A stretch of DNA of 64,000 nt from Saprospiraceae bacterium (GCA_016716335.1 JADJWN010000002.1:62001-126000); one strand, 5' to 3'. Counted from the first letter of the stretch, positions 18,582-27,708 are shown. Numbers and translations are program-made. Notes: generated from the sequence alone by a model not told the origin.

Positions 18582-19465
18582 ATGTTGAGGATTGCCTTGT
18601 TTTTGCTGACGAATATCGCCATCATTCTTGTGGCTTCAATAGTCATGAGTTTATTGGGTGTAGGGTCATACATTAATGAATCAGGTTTGAGTATCTTTTC
18701 ACTGATGATTTTTTGTCTCGTTTATGGCATGCTGGCATCTTTTATTTCACTGTTGCTGAGCAAGACCATTGCAAAATGGAGTACTCGGACCCGGATTATC
18801 CGTACACCCGAAAATGAAGAGGAAGCGTGGTTGGTACAGGTGGTTGGTGAAATGGCCTCGAAGGCAGGTATTGGCATGCCGGAGGTCGGTATCTTTCCAA
18901 TGGAACAGGCCAATGCTTTTGCTACAGGATGGAATAAAGACAAGGCACTCGTAGCTGTCAGCACTGGTATGCTTGATCGGTTTGACAGAGAGGAAATCAA
19001 GGCGGTCATGGGACATGAGATTGGCCATGTAGCCAATGGTGATATGGTGACACTGACTTTGACACAGGGAGTTTTGAATGCTTTTGTAATGTTTTTTGCA
19101 AGGATTATTGCTTATGCGGTAGATAAGATTGTATTCAGAACTGAGAGAGGAGTGGGAATAGGTTATTATATCGTGACATTTGTGGCACAGTTGGTTTTGG
19201 GTATTCTGGCCAGCATGATTGTGATGGTTTTCCAGACGCCGTGAATTTCATGCTGATTATGCCGGAGCACAGCTCGGAGGTACTCATGCCATGATTGCTG
19301 CATTGCAAAGGTTACAGAGAAATCCGAGTGCCGGATCAGATGCCCGAATCCATGAGTGCCTTTGGCATAAGTTCTGGAGCAAGATCCGGATTAAAAGCAT
19401 TGTTGATGAGTCACCCTCCGCTGACTGACAGGATAAAGGCACTGGAGTCAGGCATTAAACCCTGA
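18582..19465 (+). CDS. htpX: HtpX-like M48 zinc metalloprotease, two frameshifts
   Basis: An inner-membrane protease with a cytoplasmic active site that degrades damaged membrane proteins. It has two N-terminal helices (about 3-25 and 35-60), zinc motif HEIGH (His 145, Glu 146, His 149) in VMGHEIGHVANGDMV, and two more helices. The apparent stop at 19242-19244 is premature. Adding one T in the run at 19228-19231 gives SRRREFHADYAGAQLGG, where the third zinc-ligand region lies. Adding one base near 19340 gives MPESMSAFGISS and LLMSHPPLTDRIKALE, the standard HtpX end, with TGA at 19463-19465. Restored length is about 295 aa, normal for HtpX. Confidence 0.9.
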
Positions 19466-19492
19466 ACATTCCTGATTTTAATCTGAAAATCT

Positions 19493-20029
19493 TCAGAAAC
19501 TGTTTTTCCACATCATACTCTCCACAGGCTTGTCTGTCCTGTGTATGTATTTGGCATTGGCTTTTTTGTTGTAATAGTTTTGTATCGGGCCATCCACTTT
19601 AAAATAAATCAATTGGCCGATAGGCATACCTGCATACACTCTTACAGGCTGCACACAGCTGATCTCAAGGGTCCAGGTATTGCAAAAGCCAACATCGCCT
19701 TTTCCGGCGGTAGCATGGATATCGATACCCAATCTCCCCACGCTGGATTTTCCTTCGAGAAAGGGTACGGCATGATGCGTTTCGGTATATTCTTCCGTGA
19801 CTCCCAGATATAAGGTGCCCGGTCTGAGTACAAAACCTTCAGGACCTATTTCAAAATACTTGATTTTATTGTGTTTTCTGGCGTCAAGCTCGTGGTTTTC
19901 ATAAGTAGCCAGCCATTTGCCCAGATGTACATCATAGGAGTTGGTACCCAGACATTCCGGCCTGAAAGGTTCGATGACAATGTGTCCCGCCTCAATAGAT
20001 TGAAGTATTTGATGATCTGTAAGTATCAT
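19493..20029 (-). CDS. dcd: dCTP deaminase
   Basis: It deaminates dCTP to dUTP (or dUMP in bifunctional members), feeding dTMP synthesis in the cytoplasm. It is a homotrimer of the dUTPase fold. Family motifs are LGTNSYDVHLG, EGKSSVGRLGIDIHATAGKG (nucleotide-binding loop) and EISCVQPVRVYAGMPIGQL (catalytic Glu). The ATG at 20029 (MILTDHQIL) is chosen. An in-frame TTG seven codons upstream is unlikely. The length is 178 aa. Confidence 0.95.
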   Translation of the reverse strand: MILTDHQILQSIEAGHIVIEPFRPECLGTNSYDVHLGKWLATYENHELDARKHNKIKYFEIGPEGFVLRPGTLYLGVTEEYTETHHAVPFLEGKSSVGRLGIDIHATAGKGDVGFCNTWTLEISCVQPVRVYAGMPIGQLIYFKVDGPIQNYYNKKANAKYIHRTDKPVESMMWKNSF

Positions 20030-20182
20030 GATGCTCAGATTGGGCACCAAAAGTATGGATTTTATTGATTTTTATCCCCAAGGTCAATGCCCATATTCTC
20101 AGGTATCAATGGATTTTGTTCGTCATTGTTAATTTTTTGTTGTTTTGCAAAATATAATTCTGATGATAATGAATATTTTGTC

Positions 20183-20190
20183 TAATTTTG
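20183..20190 (+). promoter_or_regulatory. Putative -7 element upstream of serA
   Basis: TAATTTTG fits TAnnTTTG and is 26 bases upstream of the ATG at 20216. A weak TTCTG lies at the right distance for -33. Confidence 0.4.
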
Positions 20191-20215
20191 ACATTTTAAA
20201 TCGAAAATAACAGCA

Positions 20216-21171
20216 ATGAGGATTTTAGTCAATGACGGTATCGAGCCCATAGGTAAAAAAATGCTTGAAGAAGCAGGATTTGAGGTGGATATGAATAAAA
20301 TAGATCAGGCAGATCTGATACATAAACTGAATGCATACGATGCCATATGTGTGCGAAGCGCTACAAAGGTGAGAAAAGAGCTCATAGATGCATGCCCGAA
20401 TCTGAAAGCCATAGGAAGGGGTGGGGTAGGACTGGATAATATTGACGTAGAATATGCAAAATCCAAAGGTATTGAAGTCATCAATACTCCGGCTGCATCC
20501 TCTAGATCTGTGGCTGAGCTCGCCATGGCACACTGTCTGACCATAGCAAGATTTGTGCATCTGTCCAACAGGCAAATGCCGGTGGACGGAGATACCAGAT
20601 TTAATGAATTGAAGAAGGCATATTCCAAAGGTGTGGAACTGGAGGGTAAGGTTATGGGTATCACCGGACTGGGCAGAATAGGTCAGGAGCTTGCGAGACT
20701 TGCGCTCGGCATGGGTATGAAAGTGCTGGCTGTGGATCCCTATGTAAGTGAGGTGACTGTAAAAGTGGGTCATGAGTCCTATGGCCTGGAAGCCAGAATC
20801 GTGAGCGTATCCATGGACGAAATGCTCAGGGAGGCAGATTTTATATCACTGCATGTACCCTCAGTGGGTAAAGCTGTGCTTGGTCGGGATGAATTTGCCA
20901 AAATGAAGGATGGGGTTTTGTAATCAATTCCAGCAGAGGCGGAACCATCGATGAGGATGCTCTGCTCGATGCGCTCAATTCTGGTAAAGTGGCTGCTGCT
21001 GGTCTGGATGTATTTGAAAATGAACCAACGCCGAGAAAGGAGTTGCTCACACATCCACGTATCTCTCTTACCCCTCACATAGGGGCCTCCACGGAGGAAG
21101 CTCAGAATAAAATCGGAGCTGAACTTGCGGAGAAAATGATTGCAGCATTAAGTAAATGGGCTGATCAGTAA
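20216..21171 (+). CDS. serA: D-3-phosphoglycerate dehydrogenase family protein, frameshifted
   Basis: It oxidises 3-phosphoglycerate with NAD+, the first step of serine synthesis. Visible motifs are VRSATKVRKELI, GRGGVGLDNIDVEYAKSKGI, ASSRSVAELAM, GLGRIGQELARLALGMGMKV (Rossmann nucleotide site), then NSSRGGTIDED and the catalytic TPHIGAST. The frame stops falsely at 20921-20923. One missing base in the GGGGTTTT stretch (20914-20921) restores GVLVINSSRGG and continues to TAA at 21171. Restored length is about 318 aa, the short form lacking a C-terminal ACT domain. The related 2-hydroxyacid dehydrogenases are the main alternative. Confidence 0.88.
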
Positions 21172-21189
21172 GATAGCCTAGGATACTAA

Positions 21190-22161
21190 TCAATAGTATC
21201 GTTCAGGTAGCAGATAATGCTTCACATAGTCCTCAATGCCATCTTCCAGAGAGGTAAAAGCTGATGCATACCCTGCTTTACGTAATTTTGATATATCTGC
21301 CTCTGTGAAATACTGATAGCTGTCTCTGATATCCTCAGGAGTATCAATGAAACTGATATTTTCTTTCACCTCCATAGCCCGGAAGGTAGCCTTGGCCAGA
21401 TCCATAAAACTTCTCGCTTTTCCTGTTCCGAAATTGTAAATACCACTTTCTGTATCCGTATTTTTCATAAAATAAAGGAGCATATTCAGGATATCTTTCA
21501 CATATATAAAATCTCTGCTCTGAGCTCCGTCAGCAAAATCAGGCCTGTGCGATCTGAATAGCTGCATGGATCCGGTATTTTGTATCTTCCGGAAGGTATG
21601 ATATACGACTGAAGCCATCCTTCCTTTGTGATATTCATTAGGGCCATACACATTGAAAAACTTGCAGCCAATCCAATAAGGTGGGCTGTCTTTTTGCTCC
21701 AGGGCCCAGAGATCGAATGCATGTTTGCTCTCTGCATATGGATTGAGTGGCCTGAGTTTATGAATCAATGCATGGTCATCACTGAATCCCAGACTGCCGT
21801 CTCCATAGGTAGCGGCACTGGATGCATATATCAAAGGAATACTTTTTCGGGTGCAGGCATTCCAGATACGTCTGGAATACAGGAGATTGAGCTCATCAAA
21901 AATGCTTTTATCCTGAAGGGTGGTGTCTGTCCTCGCCCCCAGATGTATCACAAAATCCACCTTCTGGGAAGTTTTTTCAAACCAGTCGAGAAAAATGTCT
22001 CTGTGCATCCACTCTCTGACAACTTTGCCATCTGTGTTTTTGTCTTTGTACAATTTATAAAAGTCATCCACGACCACGACCTCACGCTGAAATCCGTTTT
22101 CATTCAGTGTGGTCAGAAAACAAGACCCGATAAATCCCGAAACCCCGGTCAGTATAATCAT
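21190..22161 (-). CDS. hldD: ADP-L-glycero-D-manno-heptose 6-epimerase
   Basis: It epimerises ADP-D,D-heptose to ADP-L,D-heptose, the donor for inner-core lipopolysaccharide heptose. It belongs to the extended SDR family. It shows GVSGFIGS (residues 6-13) for NADP, DFVIHLGARTDTT, ASSAATYGDG, catalytic YAESK (Tyr 142, Lys 146), NVYGPNEYHKGRMAS and DGAQSRDFIYVKD. The length of 323 aa is normal. Together with kdsB it shows that this organism makes an LPS core. The 5' end lies 144 bases from the end of the next minus-strand gene. Confidence 0.94.
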   Translation of the reverse strand: MIILTGVSGFIGSCFLTTLNENGFQREVVVVDDFYKLYKDKNTDGKVVREWMHRDIFLDWFEKTSQKVDFVIHLGARTDTTLQDKSIFDELNLLYSRRIWNACTRKSIPLIYASSAATYGDGSLGFSDDHALIHKLRPLNPYAESKHAFDLWALEQKDSPPYWIGCKFFNVYGPNEYHKGRMASVVYHTFRKIQNTGSMQLFRSHRPDFADGAQSRDFIYVKDILNMLLYFMKNTDTESGIYNFGTGKARSFMDLAKATFRAMEVKENISFIDTPEDIRDSYQYFTEADISKLRKAGYASAFTSLEDGIEDYVKHYLLPERYY

Positions 22162-22304
22162 ACCTGTTTGTTTTTACATTGATTTAATCCGTCACAAAAA
22201 TTGCACATTTTTCAGATATAGCGGCAGGCGTGCCGTAATAATATTCCACAGATATATGAGGGTAATAGTTGGATGGATCTGATTTATTATTATTATCGAA
22301 TTCT

Positions 22305-22967
22305 TCACTCTAATTGATTGACAAAATACTGATAAGCCTGCAGATGCATGGCATCTCCCAAACCTTTGCTTTTCAGCTTGTAGTAATCTTCTATGATTTC
22401 GGCTTGCTGCTCAAAATTAAAATCCCTGAGTTGCTTGCCCTCCAGCATCATTTTAAACAAGTGCTCGCTGCCGCCATAATCATACACATCTGGCTTTCTT
22501 TGAGCATGCAATGCTTTGGATATATACACCGAGCCATATCTCTGATACTGCCACACATGTACCAGCTCATGGACCATGATGGCTTTGCCCAATTTTTTCC
22601 GGCAATTGATCGTATTGAAGCTGACATAGGCTATGATGTTTTTTTTCATACCTACCCGGGCTTTATGGTCTATTCTCACCAGCTGCCAGAGGATAGCTGA
22701 TCCGAATATATGCTGGCCAAACTTTATTTCCTCCGGGGTGAGCGGCCGGGTATTCCACTTGAAAATTCCCATCAAAGATTCATAAATCTCGGGAATAGCC
22801 ACTACATCTGCCACATAACAGAGGAGGTCTGAAATCCATTCCATTCCCGAAGCAGGTGCATGATACTCGGCAGTCTTTACCGGTGACAGGATATGCATAA
22901 AATGAAAGAACAATCTCTTCCAGCGGATTGGCCATGATCGCAATAAAAAAACGAGCCTGTGCACCAT
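22305..22967 (-). CDS. DUF4157-like zincin-motif protein
   Basis: A 220-aa protein with VHELVHVWQYQRYGS at its centre, an HExxH zinc motif in the context (HELxHVWQYQ) seen in DUF4157 and 'vgr-related' proteins. RPLTPEEIKFGQHIFG upstream also fits DUF4157. The start is ATG 22967, which lies just after the permease stop (22981-22983). The in-frame TTG at 22988 would overlap it. The N-terminal ~25 residues are basic and hydrophobic, possibly a membrane-associated helix. It is probably co-transcribed with the permease gene. DUF4157 often accompanies contractile injection systems, but none is visible here, so activity and substrate are unknown. Confidence 0.7.
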   Translation of the reverse strand: MVHRLVFLLRSWPIRWKRLFFHFMHILSPVKTAEYHAPASGMEWISDLLCYVADVVAIPEIYESLMGIFKWNTRPLTPEEIKFGQHIFGSAILWQLVRIDHKARVGMKKNIIAYVSFNTINCRKKLGKAIMVHELVHVWQYQRYGSVYISKALHAQRKPDVYDYGGSEHLFKMMLEGKQLRDFNFEQQAEIIEDYYKLKSKGLGDAMHLQAYQYFVNQLE

Positions 22968-22980
22968 AAGCAACGTCTGT

Positions 22981-24285
22981 TCAGTCAAATCGCAGGGCCT
23001 TGACAGGCTGAATTCTGGAAATCAGCCAGGTAGGGAATACCATGAAGATCACCGTGACTCCAAATGCAGCGATATTGATCCAGAATACTGACCATGGATC
23101 CAGATGTATCGGTGCTGTATCCAGATAATAATTGGCTTCGTCCAGTTTGATAAATCCTGTTTTTTTCTGCAACCATGCAATCCCCAGGCCTAAAAGATTG
23201 CCAAACAGCATTCCGAACAGTACAATGTAGGCCGCATTATAGAGAAATATTTTCCTGATAAACCAATTACTGGCCCCTATGGACTTAAGTACTCCTATCA
23301 TATGAGTCCGCTCTAAGATAAGTATCAGGAGGACGGTAATCATATTGATGATGGCAACGAGTATCATGAGTTGCAGAATAACGGTTTCATTGATGTCCTG
23401 CAGCTTGAGCCACTCAAATATTCCGGGAAACTTTGATCTGATAGACTCTGCATAAAGTTTGGGAGGTAATATTTCATAATAAATGTATTCTGCATAGAGA
23501 TCCATATCCCTTATATCGTCCAATATGACCTCCATTCCCTGAGCCTGCTGTGCATTCCAGTCAAGAATTTCTCTGATCCTGCGGATATCTCCCACCACCA
23601 CTTTTCTGTCATACTCTTCAAGGCCTGTATTATAAATGCCGCAGATTTCAAATCTTTTTCTCAGCTGACTTTGCTCCTTTATAAAATTGAGAATAACAGC
23701 ATCCCCGGTTTTTAACCGGAGCTTATTGGCGATATATTTGGAAATCAGGAGCTTGGACGAAGCAACGGTGTCTCTGACATCCGGCAGTGTGCCTTCCTGC
23801 AGGAATCGCTCAAGACCGGACCAGTCATATCCTGCATCCACTCCTTTAATCAGGACACCATGCATGGCCGCTTCTTTTCCTGTCATCAGCCCGGGCAAAA
23901 AGATATATGGGTGTACCCCCTTTACGCCACCATAGCTCTGCTTTTTTATGGTTTTTTGGGGTATGCTTATATTCAATATCCGGGCTTGATCCTCATATTC
24001 CAGAAACTCTATGGATCGGATGGTTTCAAAACATTCCTGATCCGTATCTATGGGCACCAGGTCAAAACTGCGGTTGACATTGTTGTCCGTAATATGGATG
24101 TGCCCCCAGAATCCGAATATCTTTTCGCTGATCTCTTTTTTAAATCCTGCAATGATAGCAGTAGTAAGAAGCATCACGGCCAGGCTGATAGCTACGGCTG
24201 CAATGGCAATCCTGATGATGATCCGGGTAAAAGATCCGGTTTTGGTCCAAGCTATTCTGCCTGCTATAAATCTTTCAGGGTTCAT
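22981..24285 (-). CDS. FtsX-like ABC transporter permease (LolC/LolE type)
   Basis: An inner-membrane permease of the MacB/FtsX/LolCE superfamily, 434 aa. It has one N-terminal helix (about 22-46), a large periplasmic domain (about 50-290) and three C-terminal helices (about 305-425). IGASNWFIRKIFLYNAAYI is the conserved cytoplasmic loop that contacts the ATPase, and the C-terminal SRIQPVKALRFD is typical. The domain order fits LolC/LolE, which extract lipoproteins for outer-membrane delivery. No ATPase (LolD) gene is next to it, so the assignment to lipoprotein release is by family likeness only. Confidence 0.88.
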   Translation of the reverse strand: MNPERFIAGRIAWTKTGSFTRIIIRIAIAAVAISLAVMLLTTAIIAGFKKEISEKIFGFWGHIHITDNNVNRSFDLVPIDTDQECFETIRSIEFLEYEDQARILNISIPQKTIKKQSYGGVKGVHPYIFLPGLMTGKEAAMHGVLIKGVDAGYDWSGLERFLQEGTLPDVRDTVASSKLLISKYIANKLRLKTGDAVILNFIKEQSQLRKRFEICGIYNTGLEEYDRKVVVGDIRRIREILDWNAQQAQGMEVILDDIRDMDLYAEYIYYEILPPKLYAESIRSKFPGIFEWLKLQDINETVILQLMILVAIINMITVLLILILERTHMIGVLKSIGASNWFIRKIFLYNAAYIVLFGMLFGNLLGLGIAWLQKKTGFIKLDEANYYLDTAPIHLDPWSVFWINIAAFGVTVIFMVFPTWLISRIQPVKALRFD

Positions 24286-24335
24286 ATTAATGATATATCA
24301 CATAGCGGTACACTGTACTTGTGACCGTTTTATTT

Positions 24336-24402
24336 TAGTTTTGTGCTTTTTTTGGCAAAAGTAGTCATTTTATCGGCCTTTTGGTCTAAGTGGCTAAGGC
24401 CG
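24336..24402 (+). promoter_or_regulatory. tyrS promoter element and leader hairpin
   Basis: TAGTTTTG at 24336-24343 fits TAnnTTTG. Downstream, CGGCCTT (24374-24380) pairs with AAGGCCG (24396-24402) around a 15-base loop, inside the expected leader of tyrS (ATG 24447). No T-run follows, so it is not a simple terminator. It could be a control hairpin for translation or RNA stability. Confidence 0.35.
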
Positions 24403-24446
24403 TAAGCAAAAATTCAAAATCATAATTTTAAAGGTATTGCACAGTT

Positions 24447-25725
24447 ATGGATTTTATTGAAGAACTCAGATGGCGGGGCATGTTGCATGACTTCACACCC
24501 GGGGCGGAAGAATGGCTCAAAGAGCATAAACCCGTCACCGGTTATATTGGCTTTGACCCTACGGCACCCAGTATGACCATAGGTAATTTTGTACAGATCA
24601 TGTTGCTGAAATTGTTTCAGATGTCAGGTCATCGTCCCATAGTACTCATGGGAGGAGCCACAGGCAGGATAGGAGATCCATCATTTAAGGATAAAGAACG
24701 GGAGCTCAAATCTCCGGAAGAGTTGGACAGAAATCTGGAGTTTCAGACCAGACAACTGCAGAAATTTATCGACTTTGAGGGTCCGAATGCGGCGATTCTG
24801 GTCAATAATCTGGATTTTTACAAAGATATGTCAGTACTGGATTTTCTCAGAGATGTCGGTAAGACCCTTACTGTTAACTACATGATGAGTAAGGATTCCG
24901 TAAAAAACAGGTTGCAGACCGGTATTTCATTTACAGAATTCAGTTATCAATTGCTTCAGGCGTATGATTTTCAGATACTCTACGACAGGTATGATTGCAG
25001 ATTGCAGATGGGTGGATCTGACCAGTGGGGCAACATTACATCCGGTACGGAATTCATTCGCAGGAATGTCAACGGCAAAGCTTATGCTATCACCACTCCA
25101 TTATTGACCAAAGCTGATGGTAGTAAATTCGGTAAGTCAGAGGAAGGCAATATTTGGCTGGATCCGCAGCTTACATCGCCATACAGATTCTATCAGTTCT
25201 GGCTCAATGCCGATGATGCGGATATTTCCAGGTTCACCCGATATTTTACTTTAAAATCCAAAACGCAGGTTGAGCAGGAAGAAAGTGACTATGCAGATGA
25301 CCCCAGAAAACTCAAAGCATTGCTGGCTGAGGAGCTAACCCGCAGGGTACATTCTGATGAAGCTTTTGATTCTGTCATGAGAGTGAGTGAGATTCTCTTC
25401 GGAAAAAGTGCGGATATGCAGGCATTGAAGGCAATCTCCGAAGCAGAAATGAAAACCATAGCCGGAGAAATACCTTCCTTCCAGCTGGACAGACAGCTTT
25501 TGGAGCACAAAATTGGATATCAGTTCCCTGATGTCTGAACACACTGATATTCTCTCTTCAAAAAGTGAAGTCAGAAAGGCGATACAGAATAATGCGATAA
25601 GCATTAACAAACAGAAGATCACGTCACACGAACATCCCTTGTCCATGGATGACCTGCTTCATCACAAGTATCTCATGCTGGAGAATGGTAAGAAGAATAA
25701 ATACATTATAGAATTCCGGTCGTGA
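24447..25725 (+). CDS. tyrS: Tyrosyl-tRNA synthetase, frameshifted before the S4 domain
   Basis: It charges tRNA-Tyr in the cytoplasm. The class I catalytic core shows GYIGFDPTAPSMTIGNFV (HIGH-like), QMGGSDQWGNI and KFGKSEEGN (KMSKS-like). The first frame stops at 25536-25538. A second frame from about 25513 carries the S4-like RNA-binding tail SEHTDILSSKSEVRKAIQNN and SINKQKITSHE, ending at 25725. Removing one A from the A4 run at 25508-25511 joins them as HKLDISSLMSEHTDI. Restored length is about 425 aa, normal for bacterial TyrS. Insertion in a homopolymer favours a sequencing error. Confidence 0.94.
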
Positions 25726-25766
25726 TGAGGAAGATTGTTCCACAGATGATGGATATGTAGTTAATC

Positions 25767-26414
25767 ATGTTGAAAAATGTTATACTGGACTTTGGGGGAG
25801 TATTGCTGGATCTGGATTATGATGCGGCTTTTCACGCCATGGCGGAACTTACCGGGCTGGATATCAGTTACGATGCCTTACCTGCATGGTTTCAGGACAT
25901 TTCCGACAGATTTGAAAAGGGACAGATCAGCGAGGAAAGTTTTATCTGGACTATTCAGGATAAGAGTCTCAACAGAAAGATTACTCCGAGAGATATCGTT
26001 GAGGCTTGGAACAAAATGCTTTTGGGCTGGAATCCTGAAAAACTCAGGTTTCTTGAGGAGGCAAATAAGAAATACAGGCTGTATCTGCTGAGCAACACCA
26101 ATGTTATTCATATACGATGGGTTCATTATCGCTTACTCAGGGATTTTGGGATACAAAACTTTGAAGAGCGCTTCTTTAAGAAGGTATATTATTCACATCT
26201 AATAGGTATGAGAAAGCCGGAACCGGAGATTTTTCAGCTGGTTATCACGGATAATAGACTAAAAATGGAAGAAACCCTGTATCTGGATGACTCCATCGAA
26301 CATATCAGGGCAGCTAATGATCAGGGAATACCTTCTGTTTGCTTTGAGAGAAATTCAGATCTGGATATACAGAAACTCGAGACATTTTATTCCGCTATAA
26401 TTCAGAAGGTATGA
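25767..26414 (+). CDS. HAD family hydrolase (YihX-like phosphatase)
   Basis: A 215-aa cytoplasmic HAD-superfamily phosphatase with the nucleophile motif VILDFGGVLLDLD (Asp 8), motif II LLSNTN (about 110), the Lys of MRKPEPEIF and the acidic motif YLDDSIEHIRAA. The DFGGV form and the all-alpha cap place it with the YihX/HAD-IA-v3 group, which includes sugar-phosphate phosphatases. The substrate cannot be predicted. Its stop overlaps the recX start by 4 bases (ATGA), so the two are translationally coupled. Confidence 0.88.
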   Translation: MLKNVILDFGGVLLDLDYDAAFHAMAELTGLDISYDALPAWFQDISDRFEKGQISEESFIWTIQDKSLNRKITPRDIVEAWNKMLLGWNPEKLRFLEEANKKYRLYLLSNTNVIHIRWVHYRLLRDFGIQNFEERFFKKVYYSHLIGMRKPEPEIFQLVITDNRLKMEETLYLDDSIEHIRAANDQGIPSVCFERNSDLDIQKLETFYSAIIQKV

Positions 26415-26902
26415 AGGAAAAGAATGCTGCCAGGTGGACTAAGGAAAATGCTCTGGCCAATGCCCGAAGGTATTGCGTCTATCAGGAGCGATGCCATTCA
26501 GAAGTCAGAAATAAACTTCTCTCACATGGACTCTACGGTGATTTTCTGGAGGAAATCATAGCAAGTCTCATAGAGGAAGATTATCTGAACGAAGAGCGTT
26601 TTGCCATACATTATGCAGGTGGTAAACATCGCATAAAAGGGTGGGGCAGGCATAAAATTGAGCTGGAACTTCGTAAAAAACAGGTGTCTGCCTATAGTAT
26701 AAAGGTAGCACTACAAAGTATCGGACAGGATGATTACCATGATCAGATCAGAAGAGTGCTTGAGAGAAGGATGCAGTATGTTGCTGATCAAATCAAGGAA
26801 GTGCAGGAGCATGAAATAGTGCAGTACGGCCTGAGAAAGGGCTACAGCTATGAAGAAGTGCAGACTGCTTTGAAAGCTATCAGAGATAAGGGTGATCAGT
26901 GA
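26411..26902 (+). CDS. recX: RecX family regulatory protein
   Basis: A 163-aa protein matching RecX, which binds and restrains RecA filaments during recombination and the SOS response. It consists of tandem three-helix repeats: RYCVYQERCHSEVRNKLLSHG, IASLIEEDYLNEERFAIHYAGGKHRIKGWGRHKIELELRKKQVS in pieces, and GLRKGYSYEEVQTALK. The start overlaps the upstream HAD gene. recA is not in the window, as is usual for Bacteroidota. Identification rests on the EEDYLNEERFA and KGWGRHKI motifs. Confidence 0.88.
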   Translation: MKEKNAARWTKENALANARRYCVYQERCHSEVRNKLLSHGLYGDFLEEIIASLIEEDYLNEERFAIHYAGGKHRIKGWGRHKIELELRKKQVSAYSIKVALQSIGQDDYHDQIRRVLERRMQYVADQIKEVQEHEIVQYGLRKGYSYEEVQTALKAIRDKGDQ

Positions 26903-27326
26903 GGCAAGCCAACCGGTTTCATATGCAGAATTTACAGTCGTATCCAAAGTGCAAGTCCCGCTTTCCTGTCAGATTACATATTCAAAATTTTATGAAATAT
27001 TTTAGAAAAAATATTTGGCGAGTATAAAAAATTGATAGCTTTGCACTTTAAAGTGTGATCTCCAAAGGGAAGTCATGCGTATTGGTGAATGTAAGAAATA
27101 AGAAAACTACAACGTAACATTTTGTCAATCAATTACTTCCAGACGAAAATCAAAATCTGACAAAGTGTTGCGATTCTTTTTCTTGCAGTATTGAAGTACA
27201 TCTGAAAAGACGAAAATCAGCTGTAATTCAAACAAACTAAGGTCTAAGTTCATCCCTGATACAATGTGTCAGGCAGGATAGCTTTTGATTTAACGAATTA
27301 TATTTTTTTAACCAAAACTCAATCTC
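26903..27326. other. 424-bp region holding the promoter and long leader of the surface-protein operon
   Basis: It contains the promoter at 27014-27043, a 12-bp palindrome CACTTTAAAGTG (27044-27055) at the expected transcription start, and a leader of about 275 nt before the ATG at 27327. Within the leader, AGACGAAAATCA occurs twice (near 27141 and 27210). No riboswitch class is recognised. Confidence 0.55.
27014..27043 (+). promoter_or_regulatory. Promoter of the surface-protein operon
   Basis: TTTG (27014-27017), an 18-base spacer and TAGCTTTG (27036-27043) make the best -33/-7 match of the window. Confidence 0.7.
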
Positions 27327-27334
27327 ATGAAGAA
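27307..27334 (+). repeat. Direct repeat copy 1: translation initiation region
   Basis: 28 bases, from TTTAACCAAAACTC through the ATG to AAGAA, are identical to 27709-27736. It covers the ribosome-binding region and first codons of the 125-aa protein. Confidence 0.9.
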
Positions 27335-27704
27335 GTTTCATTTACTGACAGTGCTGCTTTTGGCACTATTCATGTTTTCCGGTTTTGAGAGCAATGCCCA
27401 GCAGTATTATCCTGCTTCCAAGGCTTACAGCATTGTTCTGGAGACCGTAAACAGCATCAAGGATGGACCTGACTCCCCCCTTTACATGAAGGCCGGAGTC
27501 ACTCCTACAAATGCAGACAGGTTAGCTCTCCAAAAAATCAAAGTTGGAGAAAGGCTTATCGAATTACTCAAAAATAACTCCTCCACAGCTGCTGTGCTGA
27601 ATCAGGTGTTTGCTGACATGCCCACATCCGGACAGGCTTCCAGAGCACAAATGAAAAATGAGTTGGAGTTATTCTACCGAAATTTGCTAAAGTTACAAGA
27701 TTAA
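27327..27704 (+). CDS. Small secreted protein of unknown function, 125 aa
   Basis: I do not recognise a family. Residues 1-25 (MKKFHLLTVLLLALFMFSG… ending SNAQ) form a clear signal peptide, so it is exported to the periplasm or beyond. The mature ~100 residues are mostly helical in character, lack Cys, and show no T9SS tail or lipobox. It is the first gene of the unit: 24 bases separate its stop from the ATG of the 2026-aa giant protein, and both genes begin with the same 28-base sequence. Co-expression with the giant surface protein suggests an accessory, chaperone or regulatory role, but this is inference. Confidence 0.75.
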   Translation: MKKFHLLTVLLLALFMFSGFESNAQQYYPASKAYSIVLETVNSIKDGPDSPLYMKAGVTPTNADRLALQKIKVGERLIELLKNNSSTAAVLNQVFADMPTSGQASRAQMKNELELFYRNLLKLQD

Positions 27705-27708
27705 TTTA

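Noticed and set aside
27075..27101. Eight-codon upstream ORF in the surface operon leader
   Set aside because: It follows an AAAGGGA stretch, but there is no amino-acid bias or competing hairpin to support a role. It could be chance.
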